From Dehalococcoidia bacterium UBA5748 (GTDB lineage: Bacteria > Chloroflexota > Dehalococcoidia > Dehalococcoidales > UBA5627): DNA of 16,406 nucleotides. Location: the NCBI GenBank assembly GCA_002419135.1, contig DIFM01000037.1, positions 1 to 16,406 of the forward strand, given 5' to 3'. Numbering within the stretch: the first letter of the stretch is position 1; every line of letters begins with the position of its first letter. Shown here piece after piece: positions 1 to 6,924 of the stretch. The translations under genes and the position numbers were made by a program. Below the pieces are notes generated by a model. That model saw only the letters and a program-made list of their open reading frames with translations, was not told where the DNA came from and made no database searches.

Positions 1-40
1 GAGCAAGCCCGGTTTTAACCTTCCAAGTACCGGTTTCCAT
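1..40 (-). CDS. pdxS: Partial 5' end of a probable PdxS (pyridoxal 5'-phosphate synthase, synthase subunit)
   Basis: Reading leftward from an ATG at 40-38, thirteen codons are visible before the window ends: METGTWKVKTGLA. A strong AAGGAG ribosome binding site sits six bases upstream, so this is a real start. The pattern T-G-T-x-x-V-K-x-G-L/M-A matches the N-terminus of PdxS/Pdx1, the (beta/alpha)8 enzyme that makes PLP from ribose 5-phosphate, glyceraldehyde 3-phosphate and ammonia supplied by PdxT. Only the start is visible, so the assignment rests on a short but characteristic stretch. It is divergent from rsmG and shares the 41-184 promoter region with it. Confidence 0.6.
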   Translation of the reverse strand, partial: METGTWKVKTGLA

Positions 41-69
41 CTAAAACTCCTTAATTTATCTACAGGATT

Positions 70-99
70 ATTGTACCCTTTGTTTATATATGTTTACAA
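70..99 (-). promoter_or_regulatory. Candidate sigma70-type promoter for the leftward pdxS-like gene
   Basis: On the minus strand TTGTAA (99-94) and TACAAT (75-70) are separated by 18 bp. This gives a transcript starting near 63 with a leader of about 23 nt that carries the AAGGAG site. The -10 matches consensus at 5 of 6 positions and the -35 at 4 of 6. Confidence 0.45.
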
Positions 100-155
100 G
101 CGAAAATATATTACAATTTCTTTAATAAGAGGTATAAGTAATCGCTTATTGTTAG

Positions 156-164
156 TGATATAAT
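156..164 (+). promoter_or_regulatory. Extended -10 promoter for rsmG
   Basis: TGATATAAT at 156-164 is a perfect extended -10 element (TGnTATAAT). No good -35 is seen, as is usual for extended -10 promoters. The predicted start near 171 leaves a short leader containing GAGG at 172-175, nine to ten bases before the rsmG ATG. Confidence 0.5.
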
Positions 165-184
165 AACTGCTGAGGTTAAACAGA

Positions 185-916
185 ATGGCTGAATTATCGA
201 TGAATCGTCTGTCTGAAGAGGCGGAAAAACTGGGGGTAGCACTTGATTGGTATCAATTGAATCAATTTGAGATATATTATCGTGATTTAGTCGACTGGAA
301 CAACCGTATCAACTTGACCGCCATAACGGATGTCGGGGAAGTACAGATAAAGCACTTTTTGGATTCTCTGTCACTTGTACCGCTGATAAAGGGATTATCA
401 TCAAGGAGTTTTCGCATCATCGATGTAGGAACGGGCGCCGGATTTCCCGGAATACCCGTAAAAATAGCTATACCTGATATTAAAATGACATTAATTGAAG
501 CTACCACTAAAAAAACGCGCTTTTTGGAACATATCATTACAAAACTTCAACTATTTGATATTGAAGTAATCAATGAACGCGCGGAGGAAACGGGGCAAAA
601 TCCGGAATACCGCGAGAAGTTTGATATAGTAATGTCGCGTGCCGTGGCCGAACTGGCAATCCTTGCTGAATTGACCTTGCCTCTCTGCAGTATAGGCGGC
701 TGTGTTATAGCACAGAAAAAAGGCGATATCAGTCTTGAAATGGAAAACTCTCTTAAAGCTGTCGCAATGCTGGGAGGCAGGCTATCAAGCGTAGAAAAGG
801 TTAAACTGGACGGGCTTGAAGATGAGCGTTATCTGGTAATTATCGATAAAATAAAACCTGCGCCGGTGACATATCCGAGGCGTTCCGGTATGCCCGAAAA
901 AAGGCCTTTGAAATAA
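185..916 (+). CDS. rsmG: 16S rRNA (guanine527-N7)-methyltransferase RsmG (GidB)
   Basis: A 243-residue SAM-dependent methyltransferase that makes m7G527 in the 530 loop of 16S rRNA; loss in other bacteria gives low-level streptomycin resistance (family knowledge). Visible hallmarks are the N-terminal LVDWNNRINLTAIT stretch (about 35-48), the SAM-binding glycine loop IDVGTGAGFPGIP (79-91), the MSRAVAEL motif (150-157), the QKKG segment (177-180) and the C-terminal TYPRRSGMPEKRPL (229-242), which fits the family's usual ending. Length is normal or slightly long. The ATG at 185 has GAGGT nine bases upstream; a second ATG five codons in is less well placed. The broken membrane-protein gene starts 28 bp downstream in the same direction. 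Confidence 0.95.
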   Translation: MAELSMNRLSEEAEKLGVALDWYQLNQFEIYYRDLVDWNNRINLTAITDVGEVQIKHFLDSLSLVPLIKGLSSRSFRIIDVGTGAGFPGIPVKIAIPDIKMTLIEATTKKTRFLEHIITKLQLFDIEVINERAEETGQNPEYREKFDIVMSRAVAELAILAELTLPLCSIGGCVIAQKKGDISLEMENSLKAVAMLGGRLSSVEKVKLDGLEDERYLVIIDKIKPAPVTYPRRSGMPEKRPLK

Positions 917-944
917 TTTTTATATTATTCATAAGGGGAAAGCA

Positions 945-1473
945 ATGAATAGACAAAAAATAATTCTGCTTCTGATTAACGTAATTGGGGTTTTCTGGTT
1001 ATCGGCGGCTATATTTATGGCTTGAATGCGCAATCTGCCGGGGCTGCCGTGTTATGGGGCGGCGTGCCTGCGAATATACAACCGATATATACTGTGTCGA
1101 TGATATTATCGGCTATCGGTTATTTTGCTTTTATATATTACATCTTAATCAGGCTCAATCAGGCAGAAGCAGTGATATCCGGCAAGTTCAATTACAGCCT
1201 TTACTACTGATATTCATCGCTATGCTGCTGCCATCGGCTTTCTGGAAACCTTTAACCAACCTTTATATTGCCAATCCCGTCCTTATCTACTGAATACTCA
1301 TTCGTACCGTGCTTTTTATGGTCGGATTTGCTTCACAGGCTTTGGTTTGGGCGCTGATTAAGACAGTTCCCAATACGGATGGCATACCACGCCGTGCTGC
1401 AATCGCCGGCGGCATTTATTTTACCTTTCATACTTTAGTACTGGATGCTATTATCTGGGCGCAGCTTTTTTAA
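945..1473 (+). pseudogene. Broken gene for a multi-pass membrane protein of unknown family
   Basis: An ATG at 945 with AAGGGGA upstream opens MNRQKIILLLINVIG and then stops at 1023-1025. Near the G4T4 run at 987-994 the coding sense moves to another frame (GFLVIGGYIYGLNAQ...), which runs to a stop at 1208-1210. Around 1190-1210 it moves to a third frame (LLLIFIAMLLPSAFWKPL...), which meets TGA at 1291-1293. The same frame continues open after it (ILIRTVLFMVGFASQALVW...) to TAA at 1471-1473. Joined, this gives about 175 residues with five hydrophobic segments of membrane length. I do not recognise the family. Either a decayed gene or several indel errors in the sequence would explain it; the first break lies at a homopolymer run. 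It follows rsmG closely and may have been co-transcribed with it. Confidence 0.65.
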
Positions 1474-1487
1474 TAGTCAGCATTAAA

Positions 1488-1516
1488 TTGCGGAATACGA
1501 TTATCTGTGTTATAGT
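1488..1516 (+). promoter_or_regulatory. Promoter of the thiC leader (extended -10)
   Basis: TTGCGG (1488-1493), a 17 bp spacer and TATAGT (1511-1516) preceded by TG at 1508-1509 form an extended -10 promoter. The start point would be near 1523, about 20 nt before the TPP aptamer. The layout is the same as that of the rph promoter in this window. Confidence 0.5.
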
Positions 1517-1543
1517 TTTCTTACAAAGGCAGTCATAAAAAGA

Positions 1544-1632
1544 CCGCTAGGGGAGCAAAAAAGCTGAGAGTCCCGATACAATCGGGGCAACCCTGATGAC
1601 CTGAACTCGGTAATGCGAGCGTAGGAAAGCGG
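1544..1632 (+). ncRNA. TPP (thiamine pyrophosphate) riboswitch aptamer
   Basis: All landmarks of the THI element are present in order. P1 is CCGCT (1544-1548) paired with AGCGG (1628-1632). The conserved core shows GGGGAGC then GCTGAGA (1563-1569), an optional side hairpin of CCCGAT with ATCGGG, ACCCTGATGACCTGA, and the closing GCGTAGGAAAG. It lies directly before thiC, the commonest target of this riboswitch. TPP binding is expected to repress thiC expression. Confidence 0.95.
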
Positions 1633-1638
1633 ACACAG

Positions 1639-1683
1639 AAAACCAGGGTCCGGTATTTCCGAATCTCTGGTTTTATTGTTTTT
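1639..1683 (+). terminator. Rho-independent terminator forming the riboswitch expression platform
   Basis: AAAACCAG (1639-1646) pairs perfectly with CTGGTTTT (1667-1674), followed by a T-rich tract to 1683. A competing short stem, CGGAC (1630-1634) with GTCCG (1648-1652), would use part of the aptamer P1 strand and the terminator loop, so it could be the antiterminator. This fits transcription termination when TPP is bound. The antiterminator is inference. Confidence 0.7.
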
Positions 1684-1693
1684 AAGGAGAGAA

Positions 1694-2989
1694 ATGACAC
1701 AGCTTGAACTGGCAAAAAAAGGAATCATATCAACTCAGATGGAATGTGTGGCGAAGTCCGAAGGGCTTGAGGCAGAGTTTATACGACAGGGAGTGGCTGA
1801 TGGCACGATTGTTATCCCTGCCAACATTAATCACGGTGCACTGATTCCCTGCGGTATCGGCAAGGGTTTGAAAACCAAGGTCAATGCCAATATCGGTAAC
1901 TCTTCCGATTTTGGCAACGTTGAAACTGAACTTGAAAAACTGGCGGTGGTAATCGAAACAGGCGCCGATGCTGTGATGGACCTCTCTACCGGCGGCAACG
2001 TCAATGAAATTCGAAACGCTATAGTTTCAAAGAGCACGATTGCTATCGGCACTGTACCCATCTATCAGGCCGGTTTGGAAGCAGCCCGAAAGAACGGTGC
2101 TATTGTAAATATGACTGCCGATGAGTTGTTTAATACTATTGAAGAACATGCCAGAGCCGGAATCGATTTTGTTACCGTGCATTGCGGTGTAACCACCGAA
2201 TCCGTCGAAAGGCTGCAAAAACAGAAACGGTTAACCGATATAGTATCGCGCGGCGGCGCCTTTATAATGGGTTGGATGATTCATAACGGGAAGGAAAATC
2301 CGCTCTACGAACAATTCGACCGTCTGCTTGAGATTGCCCTTAAGTATGATGTTACCCTGAGTTTAGGGGACGGTATGCGTCCAGGAAGCCTTGCCGATGC
2401 TACCGACCGGGCACAGGTTCAGGAACTTATTATTCTCGGCGAACTGGTAAAGAGATCCCGCGACGCCGGTGTTCAGGTAATGGTGGAAGGCCCCGGACAC
2501 CTTCCTTTGAATCAAATCGAAGCCAATGTAAGATTACAGAAGTCCATCTGTAATGAGGCTCCGTTTTACGTTCTGGGGCCTCTGGTAACGGATGTGGCAG
2601 CCGGCTACGACCATATTACCGGAGCTATCGGCGGGGCGATTGCCGCCGCCGCCGGAACCGACTTTTTGTGCTATGTTACCCCTGCGGAACACCTGTCGCT
2701 GCCGGATATGGAGGATGTGAGACAGGGTATTATCGCCTCACGTATTGCGGCGCACGCCGGAGATATTTCGAAGGGCGTCAAAGGAGCGATGGAGTGGGAC
2801 AGGAAAATGTCGCTGGCACGCAAGAATCTCGACTGGGAAGAACAGGCTCGCCTGTCGTTAGACCCGAAGCATCACAGGGAAGTACATGCGCAGCATACCA
2901 CTTTCGGAAAGGCATGCAGCATGTGCGGCGACTTCTGCGCTATGGAGCTGACGGCTAAATACTTGGGTATACCTGTTAAGAAGTGCTAA
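1694..2989 (+). CDS. thiC: Phosphomethylpyrimidine synthase ThiC
   Basis: A 431-residue radical-SAM enzyme that converts aminoimidazole ribotide to HMP phosphate in thiamine synthesis. Conserved blocks include NANIGNS, DLSTGG, VHCGVT, GDGMRPGSLADATDRAQ, VMVEGPGHLPLNQI, VTDVAAGYDHITGAIGGA and, near the C-terminus, CSMCGDFCAM (C408, C411, C415), the ligands of the cluster-binding motif. It is the short form without the N-terminal extension of proteobacterial ThiC. The ATG at 1694 is chosen because AAGGAG (1684-1689) lies just before it; an upstream in-frame TTG at 1676 falls inside the terminator. The gene stands alone behind its riboswitch, with no other thi gene in view. Confidence 0.97.
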   Translation: MTQLELAKKGIISTQMECVAKSEGLEAEFIRQGVADGTIVIPANINHGALIPCGIGKGLKTKVNANIGNSSDFGNVETELEKLAVVIETGADAVMDLSTGGNVNEIRNAIVSKSTIAIGTVPIYQAGLEAARKNGAIVNMTADELFNTIEEHARAGIDFVTVHCGVTTESVERLQKQKRLTDIVSRGGAFIMGWMIHNGKENPLYEQFDRLLEIALKYDVTLSLGDGMRPGSLADATDRAQVQELIILGELVKRSRDAGVQVMVEGPGHLPLNQIEANVRLQKSICNEAPFYVLGPLVTDVAAGYDHITGAIGGAIAAAAGTDFLCYVTPAEHLSLPDMEDVRQGIIASRIAAHAGDISKGVKGAMEWDRKMSLARKNLDWEEQARLSLDPKHHREVHAQHTTFGKACSMCGDFCAMELTAKYLGIPVKKC

Positions 2990-3011
2990 AGAAATTCAAA
3001 TAACACTGAAC

Positions 3012-3119
3012 TGTCATGCTGGAATCCCGATTTATCGGGATGAAGTATCTCGGGTGGGGGCAATAAGAGACCCCTCCCCCCGGATTCTTCGTCCGCCTGC
3101 GGCGTCCTCCAGAATGACA
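3012..3119. repeat. Long imperfect inverted repeat element (TGTCATxCTGGA family)
   Basis: The ends are TGTCATGCTGGA (3012-3023) and TCCAGAATGACA (3108-3119), inverted copies with one mismatch. Inside, a GAAG..ATCTCGGGTGGGGG arm faces a CCCCTCCCCCCGGATTCTTC arm. The whole could fold as one long hairpin. Related half-elements occur at 5623-5745, 6944-6996, 13885-13976 and 14110-14167. Confidence 0.7.
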
Positions 3120-3136
3120 CTTGTAGATGTAAATAA

Positions 3137-3249
3137 GGCTTCCCTTGGGGGAAGCTGTTTAACGAAGTGAAACTGATGAGGGATACTGCAAATCGACCCT
3201 CATCTGTCATACCGATACATCAGTGTGACGCCTTCCCCGGGGGGAAGGC
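3137..3249 (-). repeat. Copy of the compound palindromic repeat found at the right end of the window
   Basis: Reading leftward it follows the same plan as the units at 16045-16406: GCCTTCCCC..GGGGAAGGC palindrome, TGACxGATGAGGGTCGATTT, a short centre, TCCCTCATCAGTTTC, and a final GCTTCCCCCAAGGGAAGCC palindrome. It is inverted relative to the array and more diverged in the middle. Confidence 0.75.
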
Positions 3250-3301
3250 ATAATTGCCGCGAATTATCCTCGATCCATAGATTAACAATGTAAAGTTGTT
3301 C

Positions 3302-3307
3302 TATAAT
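3302..3307 (+). promoter_or_regulatory. TATAAT -10 box seven bases before the kinase ATG (possible leaderless start)
   Basis: A perfect TATAAT ends eight bases before the ATG at 3315, and no Shine-Dalgarno sequence is visible. If transcription starts about seven bases after the -10, the mRNA would begin at or next to the start codon. No -35 at normal spacing is seen (TTAACA at 3282-3287 leaves only 14 bp). Confidence 0.35.
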
Positions 3308-3314
3308 TTACCCT

Positions 3315-3899
3315 ATGGAAAAGTCCGAACATAAAGCCGATGCCGACAAACTCTATGCCGGTCTGGGCAAATTACCGGAATCAGTGAAAAATCCGGCATT
3401 GGTGCTTGTAAACGGGCTGCCGGGAACAGGCAAAACTTATTTCTCTAAAAAACTCTCTGAACGTCTGCCCTTTGTTATACTTGAAAGCGATGCTTTGAGG
3501 TGTGTTCTGAATGCGAATCCAACACATAGTAAACCGGAAAGCAAACGTCTTTTTACCGCCATCCATTTGCTTTGCGAAAGATTGTTAAGAGAGGGGCACT
3601 CTGTTATCGTTGATGCCACCAACCTGAACGAAAGGCACCGGCAGCATTTCTATAATATATCCGACAGATTAGGGGTTAAAATGATAATCGTATATCTGGC
3701 TGCGACGGAACAGGCAGTGAAAGAACGGCTGGATAAAAGGGGAAAAGAGTCCGGTGGTAACTCAGATGCAGACTGGAAAGTCTACCTCAAAATGAAGAAA
3801 TCGGTTGATAAAATTAAGCGCAAGCATTATTCTTTAGATACGTCTAAAAATTATGAAAATATTCCGGATGAGATTATCAAAGAAATAAAAAATCAGTAA
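3315..3899 (+). CDS. P-loop ATPase/kinase of the AAA_33 / zeta-toxin-like type
   Basis: A 194-residue soluble protein with Walker A GLPGTGKT (34-41) and a Walker B-like VIVDATN (98-104), preceded by LESDALR (56-62). This is the layout of small P-loop kinases that phosphorylate nucleic-acid ends, sugars or small molecules (AAA_33, polynucleotide kinase 5' domain, zeta toxin, chloramphenicol phosphotransferase-like). R139 and R142 in VKERLDKRG sit where the lid arginines would be. The substrate cannot be told. There is no antitoxin-like partner upstream, so I do not call it a toxin. The pepA start lies 27 bp downstream, so the two are probably co-transcribed. No ribosome binding site is seen before the ATG. 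Confidence 0.75.
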   Translation: MEKSEHKADADKLYAGLGKLPESVKNPALVLVNGLPGTGKTYFSKKLSERLPFVILESDALRCVLNANPTHSKPESKRLFTAIHLLCERLLREGHSVIVDATNLNERHRQHFYNISDRLGVKMIIVYLAATEQAVKERLDKRGKESGGNSDADWKVYLKMKKSVDKIKRKHYSLDTSKNYENIPDEIIKEIKNQ

Positions 3900-3926
3900 G
3901 AGAATAGATATAGAAAGGGGTTTTAT

Positions 3927-5438
3927 TTGGATATTAAGGTATTAAGCGGGGAAATTACCAAAACAGAAACCGGCGCGGTAGTTGTCGGTATGTACGAAGG
4001 GGAAAAAAGGTTAGGCTTGGGACTTGGCGCTTTAAACAGAAAGCTGGGCAGAGTTATTGTCACATCGATTGAAAAAGGGGAAATCAAAGGAAAAGCAGGA
4101 GAGACAAATATATTTCACTCTCTGGGCAGGATACCGGCGGAGCGGGTTGTGGTAGTGGGGCTGGGTAAAAAGGAAGAATTCAAATTGGATATTATTCGCG
4201 GAGCGGTAGCTGATGCCTGCCGTACACTAAGGCAGAAAAAAGTCTGTGATATTACAGTTCTGGCAAGCTCTATCGCCGATGGCAGAAAGTTTTCCCAAGA
4301 GGATTATGCGCAGGCAATAACCGAGGGGGCAATCCTTGGACTTTATACCTTCAGAAAGTATTTCACAAAGGAAAACGATTTTACGGAAGTAAAGAAATTG
4401 ACGCTTCTTTCAACGAAGGAAGATGATATTTCCGCTATTAAAAAGGGAAGCAACAAGGGTCGTATTATTGCCCAAGCGGTCTGTCTGGCAAGGGATATGG
4501 TCAACGAACCTGCCAACTATATGACACCTTCAGCTATGGCTGAGGTGGCTAATCAAATTGCGAAGGATAACGATTTAGAAATCAATGTTCTCGAGCGCGA
4601 AGATATGCAGAAACTAAAAATGGGGGCACTGCTCGGTGTATCCCTGGGAACATCTCAACCTCCCAAAATGATAATGCTAACTTACAAAGGCAGAAAATCA
4701 AATGATATCGACCTGGCTTTGGTCGGTAAGGGGATTACCTTCGATACCGGCGGCATCTCATTAAAAACAGCCTCAGGTATGGAGGAAATGAAAGGCGATA
4801 TGTCGGGTGGAGCCGCTGTTCTGGCAGCCATTGGCGGTATCGCCAAACTTAAATTAAAAATTAATGTTACCTCAGTCGTTCCGGCAGTGGAGAATATGCC
4901 GGACGGAAGCGCTATCAAGCCCAGTGATATTTTAACTGCAATGACGGGGAAAACGATTGAAATCATCTCAACCGATGCCGAGGGCAGGCTGGTGCTTGCC
5001 GATGCGCTCGGGTATATTAACAAATCGAAACCGAAAGCAATTGTGGATATTGCTACTTTAACGGGAGCATGTGTTGTTGCTCTGGGAAAGCAGTGCACGG
5101 GGTTATTGGGAAACGACCAGTCCCTTGTGGATAAGGTTATTGATTCCGGGAACGAAGCAGGTGAAGCTGTCTGGCAGTTGCCGTTATTTGAGGATTACAG
5201 GGAGAATATTAAAAGCGATGTTGCAGATATCAAAAATGCCGGCTCTAAAGGCGCAGGAACGATTACGGCGGCATTGTTTCTTTCGGAGTTCGTGGGTGAC
5301 ACTCCCTGGGCACATATGGATATTGCCGGAACCAATTTTACCGATAAGGACAAAAAATACATCGTCAAAGGGGGAACAGGAGTGCCCGTAAGGACACTTG
5401 TAAACCTGGCGATAAAAATGTCCGGTAACGGGAAGTAG
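3927..5438 (+). CDS. pepA: Leucyl (cytosol) aminopeptidase, peptidase family M17
   Basis: A 503-residue M17 aminopeptidase that removes N-terminal residues from peptides using two divalent metals; family members are usually hexameric. The N-terminal regulatory domain runs to about 170 and the catalytic domain follows. Visible metal and catalytic residues are K268 and D273 in VGKGITFDTGGISLK (K280), D291 in MKGDMSGG, and D350, E352 and R354 in STDAEGRL, the family signature with S in place of the usual N. The start is TTG at 3927 with GAAAGGGG six bases upstream; no ATG fits as well. It follows the P-loop kinase gene by 27 bp. Some M17 proteins also bind DNA, but nothing here shows that. Confidence 0.95.
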   Translation: MDIKVLSGEITKTETGAVVVGMYEGEKRLGLGLGALNRKLGRVIVTSIEKGEIKGKAGETNIFHSLGRIPAERVVVVGLGKKEEFKLDIIRGAVADACRTLRQKKVCDITVLASSIADGRKFSQEDYAQAITEGAILGLYTFRKYFTKENDFTEVKKLTLLSTKEDDISAIKKGSNKGRIIAQAVCLARDMVNEPANYMTPSAMAEVANQIAKDNDLEINVLEREDMQKLKMGALLGVSLGTSQPPKMIMLTYKGRKSNDIDLALVGKGITFDTGGISLKTASGMEEMKGDMSGGAAVLAAIGGIAKLKLKINVTSVVPAVENMPDGSAIKPSDILTAMTGKTIEIISTDAEGRLVLADALGYINKSKPKAIVDIATLTGACVVALGKQCTGLLGNDQSLVDKVIDSGNEAGEAVWQLPLFEDYRENIKSDVADIKNAGSKGAGTITAALFLSEFVGDTPWAHMDIAGTNFTDKDKKYIVKGGTGVPVRTLVNLAIKMSGNGK

Positions 5439-5444
5439 CCATAT

Positions 5445-5613
5445 TGTCATTGCGAGTTTTCCCGAAGGGAAAGCGAAGCAATCTCTACCGTTGAATATAG
5501 TCATAGCTGCGCTTTAAATTAAAGCAAAGTATTTCGTGTCGTATGCAAACGGGGGTCATTATGTTGTATTGTAGGGATTGCTTCGCCCCGACTTGTCTGG
5601 GCTCGCAACGACA
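5445..5613. repeat. Inverted pair of REP-like elements (TGTCxTTGCGAG ... GAAGCAATCxCTAC)
   Basis: The element at 5445-5488 begins TGTCATTGCGAG and ends GAAGCAATCTCTAC. The segment 5571-5613 read on the minus strand begins TGTCGTTGCGAG and ends GAAGCAATCCCTAC, with a different centre. The two copies face each other about 80 bp apart and could pair into one large stem. The CCCGAAGGG and CCCGACTTGTCTGGG centres each have some internal pairing. Confidence 0.75.
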
Positions 5614-5622
5614 AAAAGAAGA

Positions 5623-5745
5623 TTGTCATGCTGAATTCGTGAGGGACGAATGAAGCATCCGGGGAGAGGACATAAATTCCCCTCCCCCCAGATCCTTCAG
5701 TCGTGAAATTTATACTGACCGAAGCGAATGTACTCCCTCTAGGAT
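5623..5745. repeat. Hairpin repeat element sharing 34 bases with 13888-13921
   Basis: The first part, TTGTCATGCTGAATTC through GAATGAAGC (5623-5656), is identical to the reverse complement of 13888-13921. It is followed by ATCCGGGGAGAGG facing CCCCTCCCCCCAGAT. It has the same architecture as the element at 3012-3119. Confidence 0.65.
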
Positions 5746-5823
5746 GGCAAGTTTTTTCAGTGGTTGTCTTTTAAAATAAAGTGATGGCGTAGATAATCGC
5801 AATTCAACTTAAAAAGGATTATT

Positions 5824-6717
5824 ATGGCAGAAAATAACGGCAGCATTTATATGTTCTCGGGGAAGGGCGGGGTCGGAAAGACCACCTGTGCGGCAACGAC
5901 AGCCTTGCATCATGCCTTTTTGGGAGAGAAAACGCTGGCTATTTCAACCGACGCCACACCTTCTCTGGCGCATATTTTCGAAATAAAAGACAGTGAAAAA
6001 CCTGCCAGAGTAATCGAATCCCTTTTTATAGATGAAATCGGTACTCCCGAAGTCGAAGAGATGTGGGACAGGAAGTTCGGCAGGGAAGTCTATGAGGTGT
6101 TTTCATCGATTGTGTCGCTGGATTACGATTCGTTTAAGGAATTCATGTCATCGATGTTGCCGGGGCTTGCCGATGAGTTTATGGTCGATTATATACGGCA
6201 CTTGAAGCTTAGCGGCAAATATCAATCCATAATTTGGGATACCGCGCCGTTGGGGCAAACACTGGCGCTGTTACATACCCCATCAATGCTGATAGAGCAC
6301 TTGAAACTGGCGCCCAGAATATATACCAATTTTAAATTCGGGCAAAGACAGAAGAGTTCCATTATGGAAATCATCAAAGGTTGGCAAAAATTGTCCGGAG
6401 ATTGCCTTGATTTCCTGCGTAGTGAAGTGCGTTTTACCATTGTAACCATACCGGAGGCATTGGCTTTCGAACAGCTGGATGGAGTATTCAAGGAAATGGA
6501 GAGGAATGGGTTTAAAATAGGGCAGTTGGTGGTCAATAATGTCATTAAAACCGACGAATCCGAGTTTTTAAAGTCTAAAGCTGCTCAACAAAGAAGATAT
6601 CTCGATATGATATATGAAAAGTTTGTGAATGTTGATATTATTGAACTGGCAATGCGTCCTTATGAAATCAAGGGAATCGAGAGGTTAAAAGAAATCGAAA
6701 AGAGCCTGTTTGTATAA
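5824..6717 (+). CDS. ArsA/Get3-family ATPase (anion-transporting ATPase-like)
   Basis: A 297-residue cytosolic P-loop ATPase with the deviant Walker A GKGGVGKTT (13-21). It also has a switch I-like STDATPSLAHIF (41-52, compare STDPAHSL in ArsA/Get3) and the switch II-type WDTAPLGQTLALL (138-150, compare DTAPTGHTLRLL). PGLADEF (113-119) and VVNNV (236-240) complete the pattern. It is a single-domain protein, unlike the duplicated ArsA of arsenite pumps, so arsenic transport should not be assumed. Get3-like roles in protein targeting or a redox/sorting ATPase are alternatives. No arsR, arsC or arsD is nearby. AAGGA lies five bases before the ATG. Repeats flank it on both sides, so it is probably its own transcript. 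Confidence 0.85.
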   Translation: MAENNGSIYMFSGKGGVGKTTCAATTALHHAFLGEKTLAISTDATPSLAHIFEIKDSEKPARVIESLFIDEIGTPEVEEMWDRKFGREVYEVFSSIVSLDYDSFKEFMSSMLPGLADEFMVDYIRHLKLSGKYQSIIWDTAPLGQTLALLHTPSMLIEHLKLAPRIYTNFKFGQRQKSSIMEIIKGWQKLSGDCLDFLRSEVRFTIVTIPEALAFEQLDGVFKEMERNGFKIGQLVVNNVIKTDESEFLKSKAAQQRRYLDMIYEKFVNVDIIELAMRPYEIKGIERLKEIEKSLFV

Positions 6718-6746
6718 GTAGCCGTAGTTTTTAATAATAATTGCTC

Positions 6747-6807
6747 TAGCCGTTCGTGGTGCCTGTCCTGAGTTAATCGAAGGAAGCCTGTCGAACCATA
6801 ACGGCGG
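6747..6807 (+). repeat. 61-bp repeat, copy 1 (TAGCCGTTCGTGG ... CCATAACGGCGG)
   Basis: This matches 13981-14041 over all 61 positions with four substitutions. The ends GCCGTT and AACGGC are inverted copies. A shorter, more diverged relative lies at 12668-12706. Confidence 0.85.
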
Positions 6808-6866
6808 CGAATATCGAATTGCATTGAGATACTTCGCTGTGCTCAATATGACAGGAAAACGTAGGT

Positions 6867-6924
6867 ACGACCAATGGTCGTTGGCATTTATGCTTTGGTA
6901 TTTGACAGACGGGCAATGCCCGTC
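6867..6924. repeat. Two perfect short palindromes with a shared CAATG core
   Basis: ACGACCA-A-TGGTCGT (6867-6881) and GACGGGCA-A-TGCCCGTC (6908-6924) are each perfect around a single A, with centres 42 bp apart. Neither is followed by a T-run, so they do not look like intrinsic terminators. Confidence 0.6.

Larger units (their letters stand above)
2990..3314. other. Intergenic repeat region without genes
   Basis: The 325 bp between thiC and the kinase gene hold two hairpin-forming repeat elements (3012-3119 and 3137-3249, listed separately) and a short promoter region. No ORF here has coding character: the open frames consist only of the low-complexity repeat sequence. Confidence 0.7.
5439..5823. 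other. Intergenic repeat region without genes
   Basis: These 385 bp contain an inverted pair of REP-like elements (5445-5488 and 5571-5613) and a longer hairpin element (5623-5745), then about 75 bp leading to the ArsA-like gene with its AAGGA site at 5814-5818. No coding sequence is supported. Confidence 0.7.

Noticed and set aside
1676..1693. TTG start of thiC at 1676
   Set aside because: It lies within the terminator T-tract and would put the AAGGAG ribosome site inside the coding region; the ATG at 1694 fits better.
3315..3899. Zeta-type toxin of a toxin-antitoxin pair
   Set aside because: The P-loop fold fits many small kinases, no epsilon-like antitoxin gene precedes it, and it is coupled to pepA instead.
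6908..6924. Intrinsic terminator of the ArsA-like gene
   Set aside because: The palindrome is good but lies about 190 bp past the stop codon and has no following T-run; it looks like one of the local repeats.
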